64,000 bases of DNA from Ignavibacteriota bacterium (lineage in GTDB: Bacteria; Bacteroidota; Ignavibacteria; Ignavibacteriales; Melioribacteraceae), in contig PDPT01000036.1 of assembly GCA_002746605.1 (NCBI GenBank), positions 1 to 64,000 on the forward strand. The letters run 5' to 3'. Of this stretch, positions 8,032-16,802 are shown one piece after another. Position 1 is the first letter of the stretch; each line of letters begins with the position of its first letter. The position numbers and the translations under genes were made by a program. The notes beneath the pieces are model-generated. The model did not search any database. It saw nothing but the letters and a program-made list of their open reading frames with translations, and was not told the DNA's origin.

Positions 8032-10101
8032 TTAAGTTCTCGCTAACAACAAATCCGCAAGTATATGTCCACTTTCTTCAAGAAACGGATCTTCTACTTT
8101 TAGACTTTTTTTAGTTACTTCTTTCTTATCAATTATTTCAATTTTATCGTGGGTTTTTCTTTCTTCTTCTCTTAATTTATCTTTTGCTTCTTTTTCATCA
8201 CGTTCTTCTTTTCTTACTTTTTCATTGAGTGAAAATTCAATAATGTCTTTTCGTTGTTTATAATCTTCAATATCTTCATTTAAATAAATAAATTCAGGTT
8301 CCTTAGAAATTCTTTCTTTATGCTGTTGAATAAGCCTTGGCAATAGCCGGGAGAAATCACCGTACTTTTGGAAATCACTTGTTTTAATTTGGTCCCATTT
8401 TAAGGCACTCGGCTGACTACTTTCACCATATTCCTCGGGTGTAACTGGAGTAGGGAAGAGTATATCGGGGATTACTCCAAGATTTTGTGTGCTGCTGCCA
8501 TTTATTCTGTAATATTTAGCGATTGTCAATTTTAAAAATCCGCTTTGATTTCCGGCAGAAGGAATGAAGCGGTCTAAACCAATCATATTTTGGACAGTAC
8601 CTTTTCCGTAAGTCTGTTCACCTACTATTAAACCTCTGCCATAATCTTGTATTGCCCCTGAAAAAATTTCTGATGCTGAGGCGCTATATCTATTAACTAT
8701 AACTACAAGCGGACCTTTATAAATAATTGCCGGATCAGGATCTTTTTCAACATCTATTTGTCCTGATGATTGTCTTACTTGCACAACCGGACCCTCTTCA
8801 ATAAACAAGCCGGTAAGCTCGATTGCTTCATCTAATGCACCGCCACCATTATTTCTTAAATCGATTATGATTCCCTGAACATTAGCACTATCTAATTGTT
8901 TCAAAAGTTTTCTTACATCTTTGGTTGTACTTCTGTAATTTTTATCACCTTTGCGTTTAGCTTCAAAATCTGAGTAAAAACTTGGAATTTCAATCACTCC
9001 AAACTTGAAATCATTATCATCTTCTCTAATTGTAATTATTTTCTTTTGTGCAGCTTGTTCTTCTAATTTTACTTTATCTCTAACAATAGTAATTGTATCG
9101 GGTTTACTTGTAATACTTTTGTTGCCCCGTAAAACGGAAAGTTTTACAACGGTTCCCTTGTCCCCTCTAATTAAATCTACAACGTCATCAATCCGCCAAC
9201 CGATTACATCAACGAGTTCGGAATCTTCTCCTTGTCCAACTGCCGTAATTAAATCATCGGCAAATAAATTATCCGCTTTGAATGCAGGCCCGCCAGGAAC
9301 AATATTTACAACCTTTGTATATTCATTATCAGTCCTTAAAGTTGCACCAATTCCTTCGAGAGATAGTTTCATTCTGATATTAAAATTTTCGGAAGTTCTC
9401 GGTGCCAAGTAATTAGAATGCGGATCAATTGCATCGGCAAAGGAATTTAAGTAAAGTTGAAAAATTTCTTCTGATTTGTATTGTAAAATAGCTCTATGGT
9501 AATTTTTATATCTTTTCGAAAGTGTTTCGATAATTTTATCTTTTTCTTTTCCAGCAAGCTTTAAGTTGAGTGCCTCATACTTTAATTTTTTTCGCCAAAG
9601 CTCGTTTAGTTCCTCTTCCGTTTTCGCCCAATTTTCATCTTCTCTTTTTATTTTATAAGTTTCATCTTTTGTATAATCAAAATCCGAGTTTAATCTTTTC
9701 AATACGTATTTAATTCTTTCTCCCATTCTTTTTTTGTAAATATTAAAGATTTTATAAGCGGGCAAAAGTTTACCGAGATAAAGATTATCATCAAATTTGT
9801 TCCTTTCTTTTTCAAATTCATCAACATCTGACTTTAAAAAATAGAGTTTGTTATAATCGAGTGATTTTATGTAGTTATCAAAAACAACGGATGATATCGA
9901 ATCATTCAATTCAAATTTTTTATAATGATACCTTGATAAAATTCTTGTAACCATTTTATTAACTTCCGGGTGAAAGCTTAAAGGTTCAACAACTTTATTT
10001 GTATCTATGATATTGTTTTGAGCATGGAGTTCTTCACGGGTTTTATTTTGACAATTACTGAAAATGATTATAGCGATAATAATTATCAACATTTTTTTCA
10101 T
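8032..10101 (-). CDS. prc: Tail-specific (carboxy-terminal processing) protease, S41 family
   Basis: At 689 residues this matches E. coli Prc/Tsp (about 680) in size and order: an N-terminal helical region, a PDZ domain (about 235-345, with SLEGIGATLR and IVPGGPAF), the S41 protease core, and a long charged C-terminal helical domain. The catalytic residues align with Tsp: Ser475 in YSASASEIF, Asp486 in QDYG, Lys500 in YGKGTVQ. Instead of a simple signal peptide it has a lipobox (IIFSNC), so it is probably a lipid-anchored periplasmic protease. It degrades or trims proteins from nonpolar C-termini. Its gene lies downstream of dnaA on the same strand, with a hairpin between them. Confidence 0.94.
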   Translation of the reverse strand: MKKMLIIIIAIIIFSNCQNKTREELHAQNNIIDTNKVVEPLSFHPEVNKMVTRILSRYHYKKFELNDSISSVVFDNYIKSLDYNKLYFLKSDVDEFEKERNKFDDNLYLGKLLPAYKIFNIYKKRMGERIKYVLKRLNSDFDYTKDETYKIKREDENWAKTEEELNELWRKKLKYEALNLKLAGKEKDKIIETLSKRYKNYHRAILQYKSEEIFQLYLNSFADAIDPHSNYLAPRTSENFNIRMKLSLEGIGATLRTDNEYTKVVNIVPGGPAFKADNLFADDLITAVGQGEDSELVDVIGWRIDDVVDLIRGDKGTVVKLSVLRGNKSITSKPDTITIVRDKVKLEEQAAQKKIITIREDDNDFKFGVIEIPSFYSDFEAKRKGDKNYRSTTKDVRKLLKQLDSANVQGIIIDLRNNGGGALDEAIELTGLFIEEGPVVQVRQSSGQIDVEKDPDPAIIYKGPLVVIVNRYSASASEIFSGAIQDYGRGLIVGEQTYGKGTVQNMIGLDRFIPSAGNQSGFLKLTIAKYYRINGSSTQNLGVIPDILFPTPVTPEEYGESSQPSALKWDQIKTSDFQKYGDFSRLLPRLIQQHKERISKEPEFIYLNEDIEDYKQRKDIIEFSLNEKVRKEERDEKEAKDKLREEERKTHDKIEIIDKKEVTKKSLKVEDPFLEESGHILADLLLART

Positions 10102-10277
10102 ATAGGATATCCTGTGTTTTTATAGATGTTCATATTAATACAAAACTTTCTTAAGAATGTTTCAAAAAAGAATGCAATATAAGAAATAAATTGTTCTATA
10201 TCTAAATCTAAAATAATTTTTATCCAGACATAATAAAATTTATTTTCATAAGAAATATAATGGTAGGCAATAAACAT

Positions 10278-10305
10278 AATAGACCGAAGAAAATTTCGGT
10301 CTATT
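10278..10305 (-). terminator. Hairpin after dnaA
   Basis: A perfect 11-bp inverted repeat (aatagaccgaa at 10278-10288, complement at 10295-10305) with a 6-base loop lies 27 bases past the dnaA stop. No strong T run follows on the minus strand, so it is a probable rather than certain terminator. Confidence 0.5.
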
Positions 10306-10331
10306 ATTGTGCATTCATTAACTAAAAGAGA

Positions 10332-11747
10332 TTATGCTCCTAATTCGAGTCTGTTAACCAATCCGGTAACCAACTCTTTTAGCGAAATATCTTTCGAAGT
10401 TAATTTTTCAATGTTATTATAAGCATGAATAACGGTAGAATGATCTCTACCTCCAAAATGAAGTCCAATTGTTTTTAATGATGATTTTGTAAGTTTTTTT
10501 GATAAATACATTGCAATTTGCCTTGCAAGTACAACTTCTTTCTTTCTGTTTTTCTCCCTCACTTTATTTTCATCCACTTTAAATTCTTTACATACTACTC
10601 TGGTAATACTATCAATTGAAATATTTGCTTCTCTCTTGGTTGAGATTTCTTTAACAGTTTTTCTTGTTAATTCAAAATCTATTTCTTTACCACTTAGCGA
10701 AGAATTAGCCAGTAGCTTTATTAAACAGCCTTCCAATTCTCTAATGTTGGAAGTAATATTGTAAGCAATATAATCAAAAATTTCGTTAGAAAGCTCGATG
10801 TTAAAACTTTTACTTTTCTTTTTAAGGATTGCTATCCGAGTTTCAAAATCGGGAGCTTGTATATCTGCACTTAATCCCCATTGAAAACGAGATATAAGTC
10901 TATCACTCATGCCTTTCAAATCTTTTGGAGGTCTATCACTCGAAAGTATTATTTGTTTTTTTGCTTGATGTAGATTATTAAAAATATGAAAGAATAAGTC
11001 CTGTGTTTTCTCTCTGCCTGTTAGAAATTGAATGTCATCAATAATTAGAACATCTACTCCATTATAAAAAGAAGAAAACTCATTTGCCTTATTGGATTGA
11101 ATTGCCTCAACAAATTGAGTTGTAAAAATATCTGCCGAAACATAAATAATTTTCTTTTTAGGGAATTTTTCAAGAATTCTATTCCCAATTGCTTGAATAA
11201 GATGGGTTTTGCCAAGTCCAACGCCTCCGTAGATAAATAAAGGATTAAAAGAAGTTTCGCCGGGACTTTCTGAAATTGCTATTGCTGCTGCACGAGCTAA
11301 TTGATTCGATTCACCTTTAATGTAATTATCAAATTGGTACCTCTCAGAAAGGTTACTTTCAAACTTTTCTTCTTCAGCAGGTTTGGAATATATTTTAGGT
11401 TCAATAACTATATCATCAAAAAGAGTTGGATCTTCTTCGGTTTCTTCACTAATTATATATACAAGTTTTCCGTCTTTACCTAAAACTTGATAAACGGTTT
11501 TATTTATTAGAGTGTTGAAATGTTCTTCAATCCACTCTACAAAAAAGTTATTGGGAACTTGAATTTTTAAAGTATCTCCGGTTAAATCGTAAGGTTTTAT
11601 TGGCAAAAACCAAGTGTTATAGGTGATATTGCTCACATTTTCTTTGATGTTCTTTAAGAATTCTTTCCACACTTCTCGTAAAAGATTCTTACTTTTTTTG
11701 GGTTCAATTATTTGATCTATTTTTAAGTTATCCACAGTTTTAAACAT
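10332..11747 (-). CDS. dnaA: Chromosomal replication initiator DnaA
   Basis: DnaA is the AAA+ ATPase that binds DnaA boxes and opens the replication origin. The 471-residue product has all four domains: domain I (about 20-95, WKEFLKNIKENVSNITYNTW), a short linker, and the AAA+ core with Walker A GGVGLGKTHL (Lys180), Walker B IDDIQFL, sensor and Arg-finger regions. The C-terminal domain IV carries the DnaA signature GGRDHSTVIHA. A consensus DnaA box (11728-11736) lies inside the first codons, suggesting autoregulation. The upstream 560 bases carry no gene and look like the origin. The start is an ATG directly preceding the conserved N-terminus. Confidence 0.97.
   Translation of the reverse strand: MFKTVDNLKIDQIIEPKKSKNLLREVWKEFLKNIKENVSNITYNTWFLPIKPYDLTGDTLKIQVPNNFFVEWIEEHFNTLINKTVYQVLGKDGKLVYIISEETEEDPTLFDDIVIEPKIYSKPAEEEKFESNLSERYQFDNYIKGESNQLARAAAIAISESPGETSFNPLFIYGGVGLGKTHLIQAIGNRILEKFPKKKIIYVSADIFTTQFVEAIQSNKANEFSSFYNGVDVLIIDDIQFLTGREKTQDLFFHIFNNLHQAKKQIILSSDRPPKDLKGMSDRLISRFQWGLSADIQAPDFETRIAILKKKSKSFNIELSNEIFDYIAYNITSNIRELEGCLIKLLANSSLSGKEIDFELTRKTVKEISTKREANISIDSITRVVCKEFKVDENKVREKNRKKEVVLARQIAMYLSKKLTKSSLKTIGLHFGGRDHSTVIHAYNNIEKLTSKDISLKELVTGLVNRLELGA
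11728..11736 (+). promoter_or_regulatory. Consensus DnaA box (ttatccaca)
   Basis: A perfect match to TTATNCACA lies over the first codons of dnaA. With the identical box at 11959 it supports DnaA binding at this locus, for origin function or autoregulation. Confidence 0.65.
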
Positions 11748-12307
11748 TATTAAATTTATAAGTTACTAAATCAGAAAATTAAAAAAAATTGTGAGTTTTT
11801 AATTTTATTAACAAAATATCAACACACCGGCAAAAGAATTAAAACGTTGAAAATAAATAAGTTAGAGTAATTGCCTAAATCAAGTTAACATAAACAAAAA
11901 CTTTTAATTTAAATTATCTAACTTGTCAAAGAGCCCCGAAACGTTTCACGGTTTCAAGTTATCCACATTTTATTAACATCTTTTATTGTTCTTTATTCAA
12001 ATAGAAAATACAGTAAATTTTTAAAGTGTACAAGTTAAATTTTTAAAAATCTTCTAATCCTTTATGTCATAATAAATTAAAATTTTTAAAAAGTTTGTTT
12101 TGTTCAGGATTTGGTAGAGTAAGTGAGGAAACAATTGTTTATTGACTATTTTTATGCCAAAAAGGACCAAATTATTTGATACCATAAATTAATTTTTGAA
12201 AAAATTATAAGTTATTCTAAAACAATAAAATAAATTTTTTTATATAGGATTTCTTCCAAAATTTGTAATTTTGGTAATGAATTATTAAGGAAAAATTTGG
12301 AGTTAAC
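11748..12307. other. Candidate replication origin (oriC) upstream of dnaA
   Basis: This is 560 bases without a gene, next to dnaA, with features expected of an origin. There is a perfect DnaA box at 11959-11967 and another just inside dnaA. The 11-mer ttttattaaca occurs twice, at 11803-11813 and 11968-11978. The motif caagtta recurs at 11881, 11955 and 12031, that is every 74-76 bases. A very AT-rich tract at about 12170-12290 could be the unwinding element. Seen: the motifs and spacing. Known: many bacterial origins lie beside dnaA. Inferred: origin activity. A GC-skew switch cannot be tested here. Confidence 0.55.
11959..11967 (+). promoter_or_regulatory. Consensus DnaA box (ttatccaca)
   Basis: A perfect TTATCCACA lies in the intergenic region upstream of dnaA. 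It is followed 2 bases later by ttattaaca (11970-11978), a two-mismatch variant that could be a weak second box. Confidence 0.65.
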
Positions 12308-13237
12308 ATGAAAGTAGTAATAACAGGCGGAGCAGGTTTTATTGGCAGCCATTTAGTTGAGTATTGGAACAGCAAAGATGCGGATGTTCACATTATTGAC
12401 AGTTTAAGAAGCGGGTATAGAAAAAATGTTGAAAATTTTGAAAATATAACTTTGCATCAAAAAAGTATTACAAATCGAGATGCTGTGTTTGAAATTCTTA
12501 AAGATACTGATTATGTTTTTAATTTAGCAGCACTTATCTCCGTACCTGAATCTCTTGAAAAACCTGATGAGTGTCTAGATATTAATGTTAAAGGTCTACT
12601 TAATGTTCTCGATGCTGCAAAAAAGCATAAAATTAAGAAAGTTGTTCATTCGAGTTCGGCAGCAATTTATGGAGACGATCCTCGCTTACCGAAAGATATT
12701 TCAATGAAGCCTAAACCTCAAACTCCATACGGAATTACAAAACTGGACGGTGAATATTATTTACAAATGTATTACGAGCAATATGGACTTCCTACAACTT
12801 CTTTGAGATATTTTAATGTTTTTGGTCCTCGTCAAGATCCTAAAAGTCAGTATGCCGCTGCAATTCCTATTTTTGTTTACAAAGCCCTATTAGATGAAAC
12901 CATTACAATTTACGGTGATGGCGAGCAGACAAGAGACTTTGTTTATGTTAAAGATGTTGTTCAGGCAAATGTTCTCGCAGCAGAAAATGAAGATGTAATT
13001 GGTGTCTTCAATGTTGCCAACGAAAAAGCCATTACAATTAACGATTTGGCAAAGTTGATAATTAAAACAACAGATTCCAAAAGTGAAATTAAATATGAAC
13101 CGACTAGACCCGGAGACATTAAGCACAGTTTAGCTTCAATCAAAGAAACAAAAGAGCAGTTAAAATTTAATCCTTCCCATGATTTAACAAAATCTTTGGA
13201 AACAACAATTAATTATTTTAAAGAGTTAAAAAAATGA
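12308..13237 (+). CDS. NAD-dependent epimerase/dehydratase (UDP-glucose 4-epimerase-like)
   Basis: This 309-residue extended short-chain dehydrogenase acts on nucleotide sugars. It has the N-terminal NAD-binding motif GGAGFIGSHLVEYW, an SSSAAIYGD catalytic Ser/Thr region, and the catalytic pair Tyr141 and Lys145 in YGITK. It also has the substrate-side RYFNVFGPRQDP and the late RPGDIKHS block typical of GalE-like and WbpP-like epimerases. Which NDP-sugar it uses cannot be told; C4 epimerisation of UDP-Glc or UDP-GlcNAc is the likeliest reaction. Its stop overlaps the start of the asparaginase gene (ATGA), so the two are translationally coupled. It is the first gene to the right of the candidate origin. 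Confidence 0.9.
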   Translation: MKVVITGGAGFIGSHLVEYWNSKDADVHIIDSLRSGYRKNVENFENITLHQKSITNRDAVFEILKDTDYVFNLAALISVPESLEKPDECLDINVKGLLNVLDAAKKHKIKKVVHSSSAAIYGDDPRLPKDISMKPKPQTPYGITKLDGEYYLQMYYEQYGLPTTSLRYFNVFGPRQDPKSQYAAAIPIFVYKALLDETITIYGDGEQTRDFVYVKDVVQANVLAAENEDVIGVFNVANEKAITINDLAKLIIKTTDSKSEIKYEPTRPGDIKHSLASIKETKEQLKFNPSHDLTKSLETTINYFKELKK

Positions 13238-14211
13238 AAAAGAAGAATATCTTAATAATTTTTACGGGCGGAACTTTCTCAATGAAAATTGATGAAAAAA
13301 CCGGAGGTGCAATTCCTTTCTTTCATGGTGAAGAGTTAATTGAAATGATTCCCGAAGCAGGGGAACTTGCTAATATAAATATTCTCAATTTTGGAAATTA
13401 TCCGGGTCCGCACATGACTCCCGAATTAATGCTGCAACTTTCCAAAGTAGTAAAAGAAAATATTGATAAAGATGAAATAGGCGGTATTGTTGTTACACAC
13501 GGAACGGACACACTTGAAGAAACAGCTTATTTTTTAGACCTAAATGTAAGAACGGATAAACCAATAGTTGTAATAGGCGCAATGAAAACAAGTTCAGAAC
13601 CTGATTGGGATGGTCCAAAAAATTTGATTGATGCAATTCACATTTGTAATAATACAAATAGTTTAAAGATGGGAGTTTTAGTTTGCTTAAACGGAGAAAT
13701 AAATGCAGCAAGCGAAGTAACTAAGACTCACACTGAAGATGTGGAAACATTTCACAGTTTAGACTTTGGAGCACTTGGTTTTGTAGATAGAGGACGAGTG
13801 CTTTTTAACAGAATGCCAAGAAAGTTAGAAGGTGTTGAATCCGATAAGGTAAACTCTAATGTGGAAATAATAAAAGTCTATACGGGGATAAAAGAAAGAA
13901 TATTTAAACTTGTAGCTGATTCCGGTATTGACGGACTTGTTGTAGAAGCATTAGGAGTTGGTAATGTTCCTCCGCCTGCTTTTGAAGGAATTTCATATGT
14001 GCTAAGTAAAAATATTCCCGTAGTTTTGGTTTCTCGCTGTCCTGCCGGAGAAACTCTGGATATTTACAGTTATGCCGGAGCAGGAAAATGGCTTAAAGAA
14101 AACGGTGTAATTTTTTCAGATTATTTAAACGGACAAAAAGCAAGAATAAAACTTATGCTCGCACTCGGTAAAGGAATGAATAAAGAAGAGTTGTTAAGTT
14201 TTTTTGAATAA
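13234..14211 (+). CDS. ansA: L-asparaginase, type I-like
   Basis: Asparaginases hydrolyse asparagine to aspartate and ammonia. The 325-residue product carries both signature threonines: Thr14 in TGGTFSMK near the N-terminus, and Thr88 in VVTHGTDTLEETAYFL with the neighbouring Asp92. The C-terminal small domain includes EALGVGNVPP and the SRCPAGETLDIYSYAGAG block. No signal peptide is present, so it is the cytoplasmic type. The start codon overlaps the upstream epimerase stop by 4 bases, though no metabolic link between the two is evident. It could in principle be the glutaminyl-tRNA-Gln amidotransferase D type, but no partner gene is near and the length fits plain asparaginase. Confidence 0.88.
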   Translation: MKKKNILIIFTGGTFSMKIDEKTGGAIPFFHGEELIEMIPEAGELANINILNFGNYPGPHMTPELMLQLSKVVKENIDKDEIGGIVVTHGTDTLEETAYFLDLNVRTDKPIVVIGAMKTSSEPDWDGPKNLIDAIHICNNTNSLKMGVLVCLNGEINAASEVTKTHTEDVETFHSLDFGALGFVDRGRVLFNRMPRKLEGVESDKVNSNVEIIKVYTGIKERIFKLVADSGIDGLVVEALGVGNVPPPAFEGISYVLSKNIPVVLVSRCPAGETLDIYSYAGAGKWLKENGVIFSDYLNGQKARIKLMLALGKGMNKEELLSFFE

Positions 14212-14299
14212 AAATATCATTATCTTTTATATGAATGATAAATTATTGAATATTGGCTGCCTGCTTGATTATTTCTTAGATTATAAAAAACTTTTAAGT

Positions 14300-15112
14300 T
14301 TATTTCTGAAAAGGTAAAAGCTCCATTTCTGCATAAAAGGCACAATGATCGGAAGCAACTGAATCTTGAATTACTTCGGTTTTTAGAATTTTCCAATTAC
14401 TAATATTTTTTAATAGAGTTATATAATCAATTTTTTTAATTGGATTTTTAGAAGGAAATGTAGGTTCGGAATTATTTTTAGAAGTAATGCCCCATTTCTC
14501 TTTTAGTAATTTTATTTCGTTACTTTCAGGTAAAGCATTAAAGTCTCCTGCAAGAATTGTCGGATATTTATTATTACCAAAAGTTTTATTAAGTTTTTCA
14601 ACTTGTATAATTCTTAAAGAATCGGTTTTATGATCCAAATGAGTTGAAATAAAAGTAATTGTATCTTGATTAGTAAGAATTGTTTTTACTTCGAGAGCTG
14701 TTCTTGGTTCATTATTTTTAATGTTAGGAAGAGCAATATTTCGAGAACTGATTATTGAAGTTCGACTTAAAATTGCAACTCCATATTCTCCGTTATCAAA
14801 ATTAAATGCTTTGCCAAACAAGGGAATCATGTCGGTTTTAACGGCAAGCTCTAAAGCCAAATCTTTTTTATTGATACGATTAGTTTTATAATCAACTTCC
14901 TGAAGTGCAACTAAATCTGGGGAAAGTTTATTTATTATATTAGCTATTACATCAAAATTATAATCACCTTTTAATGTTGCTCCGTGAAAGATATTAAATG
15001 TAAGTACTTTTATTGTTACAGCTTTTTTATCCGAGTTTTGAGCTTGCAGAAAATTGCTTAACAAAATGATGAATATTAAAATGAATTTATGTGTTATTTT
15101 GCATATTTGCAT
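14300..15112 (-). CDS. Secreted endonuclease/exonuclease/phosphatase family protein
   Basis: The 270-residue protein has a signal peptide ending near LQAQ and one EEP-fold domain. The motifs seen are LTFNIFHGAT, DLVALQEVD (metal-binding Glu), THLDHKTD, GDFNALPES (Asp/Asn of the active site) and a final SDHCAFYAE (catalytic Asp-His). Members hydrolyse phosphodiester bonds in nucleic acids, sphingomyelin or inositol phosphates; secretion favours a nutritional or envelope role. It lies 45 bases downstream of the GH109-like gene, with a 9-bp hairpin in between. Confidence 0.85.
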   Translation of the reverse strand: MQICKITHKFILIFIILLSNFLQAQNSDKKAVTIKVLTFNIFHGATLKGDYNFDVIANIINKLSPDLVALQEVDYKTNRINKKDLALELAVKTDMIPLFGKAFNFDNGEYGVAILSRTSIISSRNIALPNIKNNEPRTALEVKTILTNQDTITFISTHLDHKTDSLRIIQVEKLNKTFGNNKYPTILAGDFNALPESNEIKLLKEKWGITSKNNSEPTFPSKNPIKKIDYITLLKNISNWKILKTEVIQDSVASDHCAFYAEMELLPFQK

Positions 15113-15120
15113 TGTGGAAA

Positions 15121-15145
15121 ACCCAACTTCTTAGAAAAGTTGGGT
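15121..15145 (-). terminator. Hairpin between the GH109-like gene and the EEP gene
   Basis: The sequence acccaactt (15121-15129) pairs perfectly with 15137-15145 around a 7-base loop. Read on the minus strand, the stem is followed by tttt. It may terminate or attenuate transcription from the GH109-like gene into the EEP-family gene. Confidence 0.5.
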
Positions 15146-15157
15146 ACCTTAAAAAAA

Positions 15158-16546
15158 TTATGGCAAAAATATTCTTTCGTTAGTCATCCATCTTCCTCTT
15201 GTAAAATCTGGGAAAAATTGAGGTGAACTGTTACTTGCAATTGAGGCTTCGGATAAAGGTGTTATTGCACTCCATGCAGCAGCATCGTAAACATCAATTG
15301 GTGGTTGCACTCCGTTTTTAACGCTATCAATAAAAGCTTTTATTGTAAAATAATCTATCCCTCCGTGTCCTGCTCCTTCTGCTTTTTTTTCTTCTTCTTG
15401 CCACCATTCATGATCATATTTTTTCATAATTTGGGTATATTCATCACCTTCAGTCCAGTGATGCGGTTTAGATTTACCTTCAATATACATTCTCTTTCCT
15501 TCAAATTGACCGCACCATACTCCTTTTTCTGCGTGCATTGTAAATCCCCAAGAATATGGTCTCGGTAAATTTGTATCGTGTTTTACTATTATTGTTTCGC
15601 CATTTGCGGTTTTTATAACTGATGTAACAATATCACCGAGCTTCCATTGTATTTTTGCATTAGGGTGATTTTTTCCACCTTGGGGATGATTAACAATATA
15701 ACTGTGGAGTCCTACCGACTTAGTAGCCGTAGATGTTAATGATACAAATCTGTTCCCTCTATTAATATCAAACCAAGTTGCTACCGGACCAATTCCATGT
15801 GTAGGATAAATATCTGCATTACGTTTTAGTGAATGTTCTGTTCTCCATTTAGCCTCGGAGAATCCTTTTTCACCAAACTCTACTCCGCCGCCATAAGGTT
15901 GTTTTCCGTTATTAAATTTTACTTCTCGTAAATCGTGCTGATAACCGCAAGTTGCATGAACTGTTTCGCCAAAAACTCCTTCTCTAATCATTTTTAACAA
16001 AGCCATTGATTCTCTTGCAAAGCAGACATTTTCAAGAAGCATTAGTGGAACGCCTGTTTCTTCAGAAGTGTTTACCAAATCCCAGCATTCATCAATTGTA
16101 TTTGCGGCACTTACTTCTAAACCGGGATATTTTCCTGCTCTCATACTTGCAACCGCCATTCTTGTATGCCAAAGCCAAGGAGTAGAAATTATCACTCCAT
16201 CAACATCATCTCTTTCTAAAAGTTTCATAAAGGCATATTCATCTCCGGTGTAAACCTCAGCTTCTTTACGCGAATGTTCTCTTAATATTTTTTGTGTTTG
16301 TTTAATTGCATCTTTATCTAAATCGCATATAGCCGTAATATCAACATCTTTATATTTGGCAACCAATGCAACATGACTTCTTCCGCGTAAGCCTACGCCG
16401 ATAAATGCAATATTTAATTTTCCGTTTGGTTTATTTCTGTTAAATTTTATCGGTGAGTTTGCTTGTGTAAATTCAGGTAGTATTGATAAGCCTGCAGCCG
16501 TTATTGCTGCTGATTTTAAAAAATTACGTCTGTTTAATTTTTTCAT
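15158..16546 (-). CDS. Tat-exported Gfo/Idh/MocA protein, GH109-type glycosidase
   Basis: The 462-residue protein begins with a twin-arginine signal (NRRNFLKSAAITAAGLS), so it is exported folded with its cofactor. An NAD(P)-binding Rossmann domain follows (AFIGVGLRGRSHV), then the Gfo/Idh/MocA C-terminal domain. The blocks THGIGPVATWFDINRGNR and GHGGIDY match glycoside hydrolase family 109. Its founding members are alpha-N-acetylgalactosaminidases that cleave by an NAD-dependent redox mechanism and act in the periplasm. The start is the ATG before the Tat motif. It lies beside a sugar kinase, a symporter and a nucleotidyltransferase, suggesting it frees the sugar they use. A plain oxidoreductase role is the alternative. 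Confidence 0.85.
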   Translation of the reverse strand: MKKLNRRNFLKSAAITAAGLSILPEFTQANSPIKFNRNKPNGKLNIAFIGVGLRGRSHVALVAKYKDVDITAICDLDKDAIKQTQKILREHSRKEAEVYTGDEYAFMKLLERDDVDGVIISTPWLWHTRMAVASMRAGKYPGLEVSAANTIDECWDLVNTSEETGVPLMLLENVCFARESMALLKMIREGVFGETVHATCGYQHDLREVKFNNGKQPYGGGVEFGEKGFSEAKWRTEHSLKRNADIYPTHGIGPVATWFDINRGNRFVSLTSTATKSVGLHSYIVNHPQGGKNHPNAKIQWKLGDIVTSVIKTANGETIIVKHDTNLPRPYSWGFTMHAEKGVWCGQFEGKRMYIEGKSKPHHWTEGDEYTQIMKKYDHEWWQEEEKKAEGAGHGGIDYFTIKAFIDSVKNGVQPPIDVYDAAAWSAITPLSEASIASNSSPQFFPDFTRGRWMTNERIFLP

Positions 16547-16802
16547 TATAAATATCCATTTATTATATCAAATAACAATTAAAAGTTAAAAACTTTTATT
16601 ATTATGGACAAGTTCTGAAGTATAAAAATTTTATTTTTTTTTTGTAGTAATAGCTTAGAAATATGTTTCGATTATACGTCAGAGTACGAGCAAGATGTAC
16701 TGTAGCCTATTAAAGTAAGAGTTAGTTATATTTTTGTACAAACTAATTTTCTAAAGGTTTTCGAGTAGTAATAAAATGAAGTTTAGTTAAATTATTAAAA
16801 CT

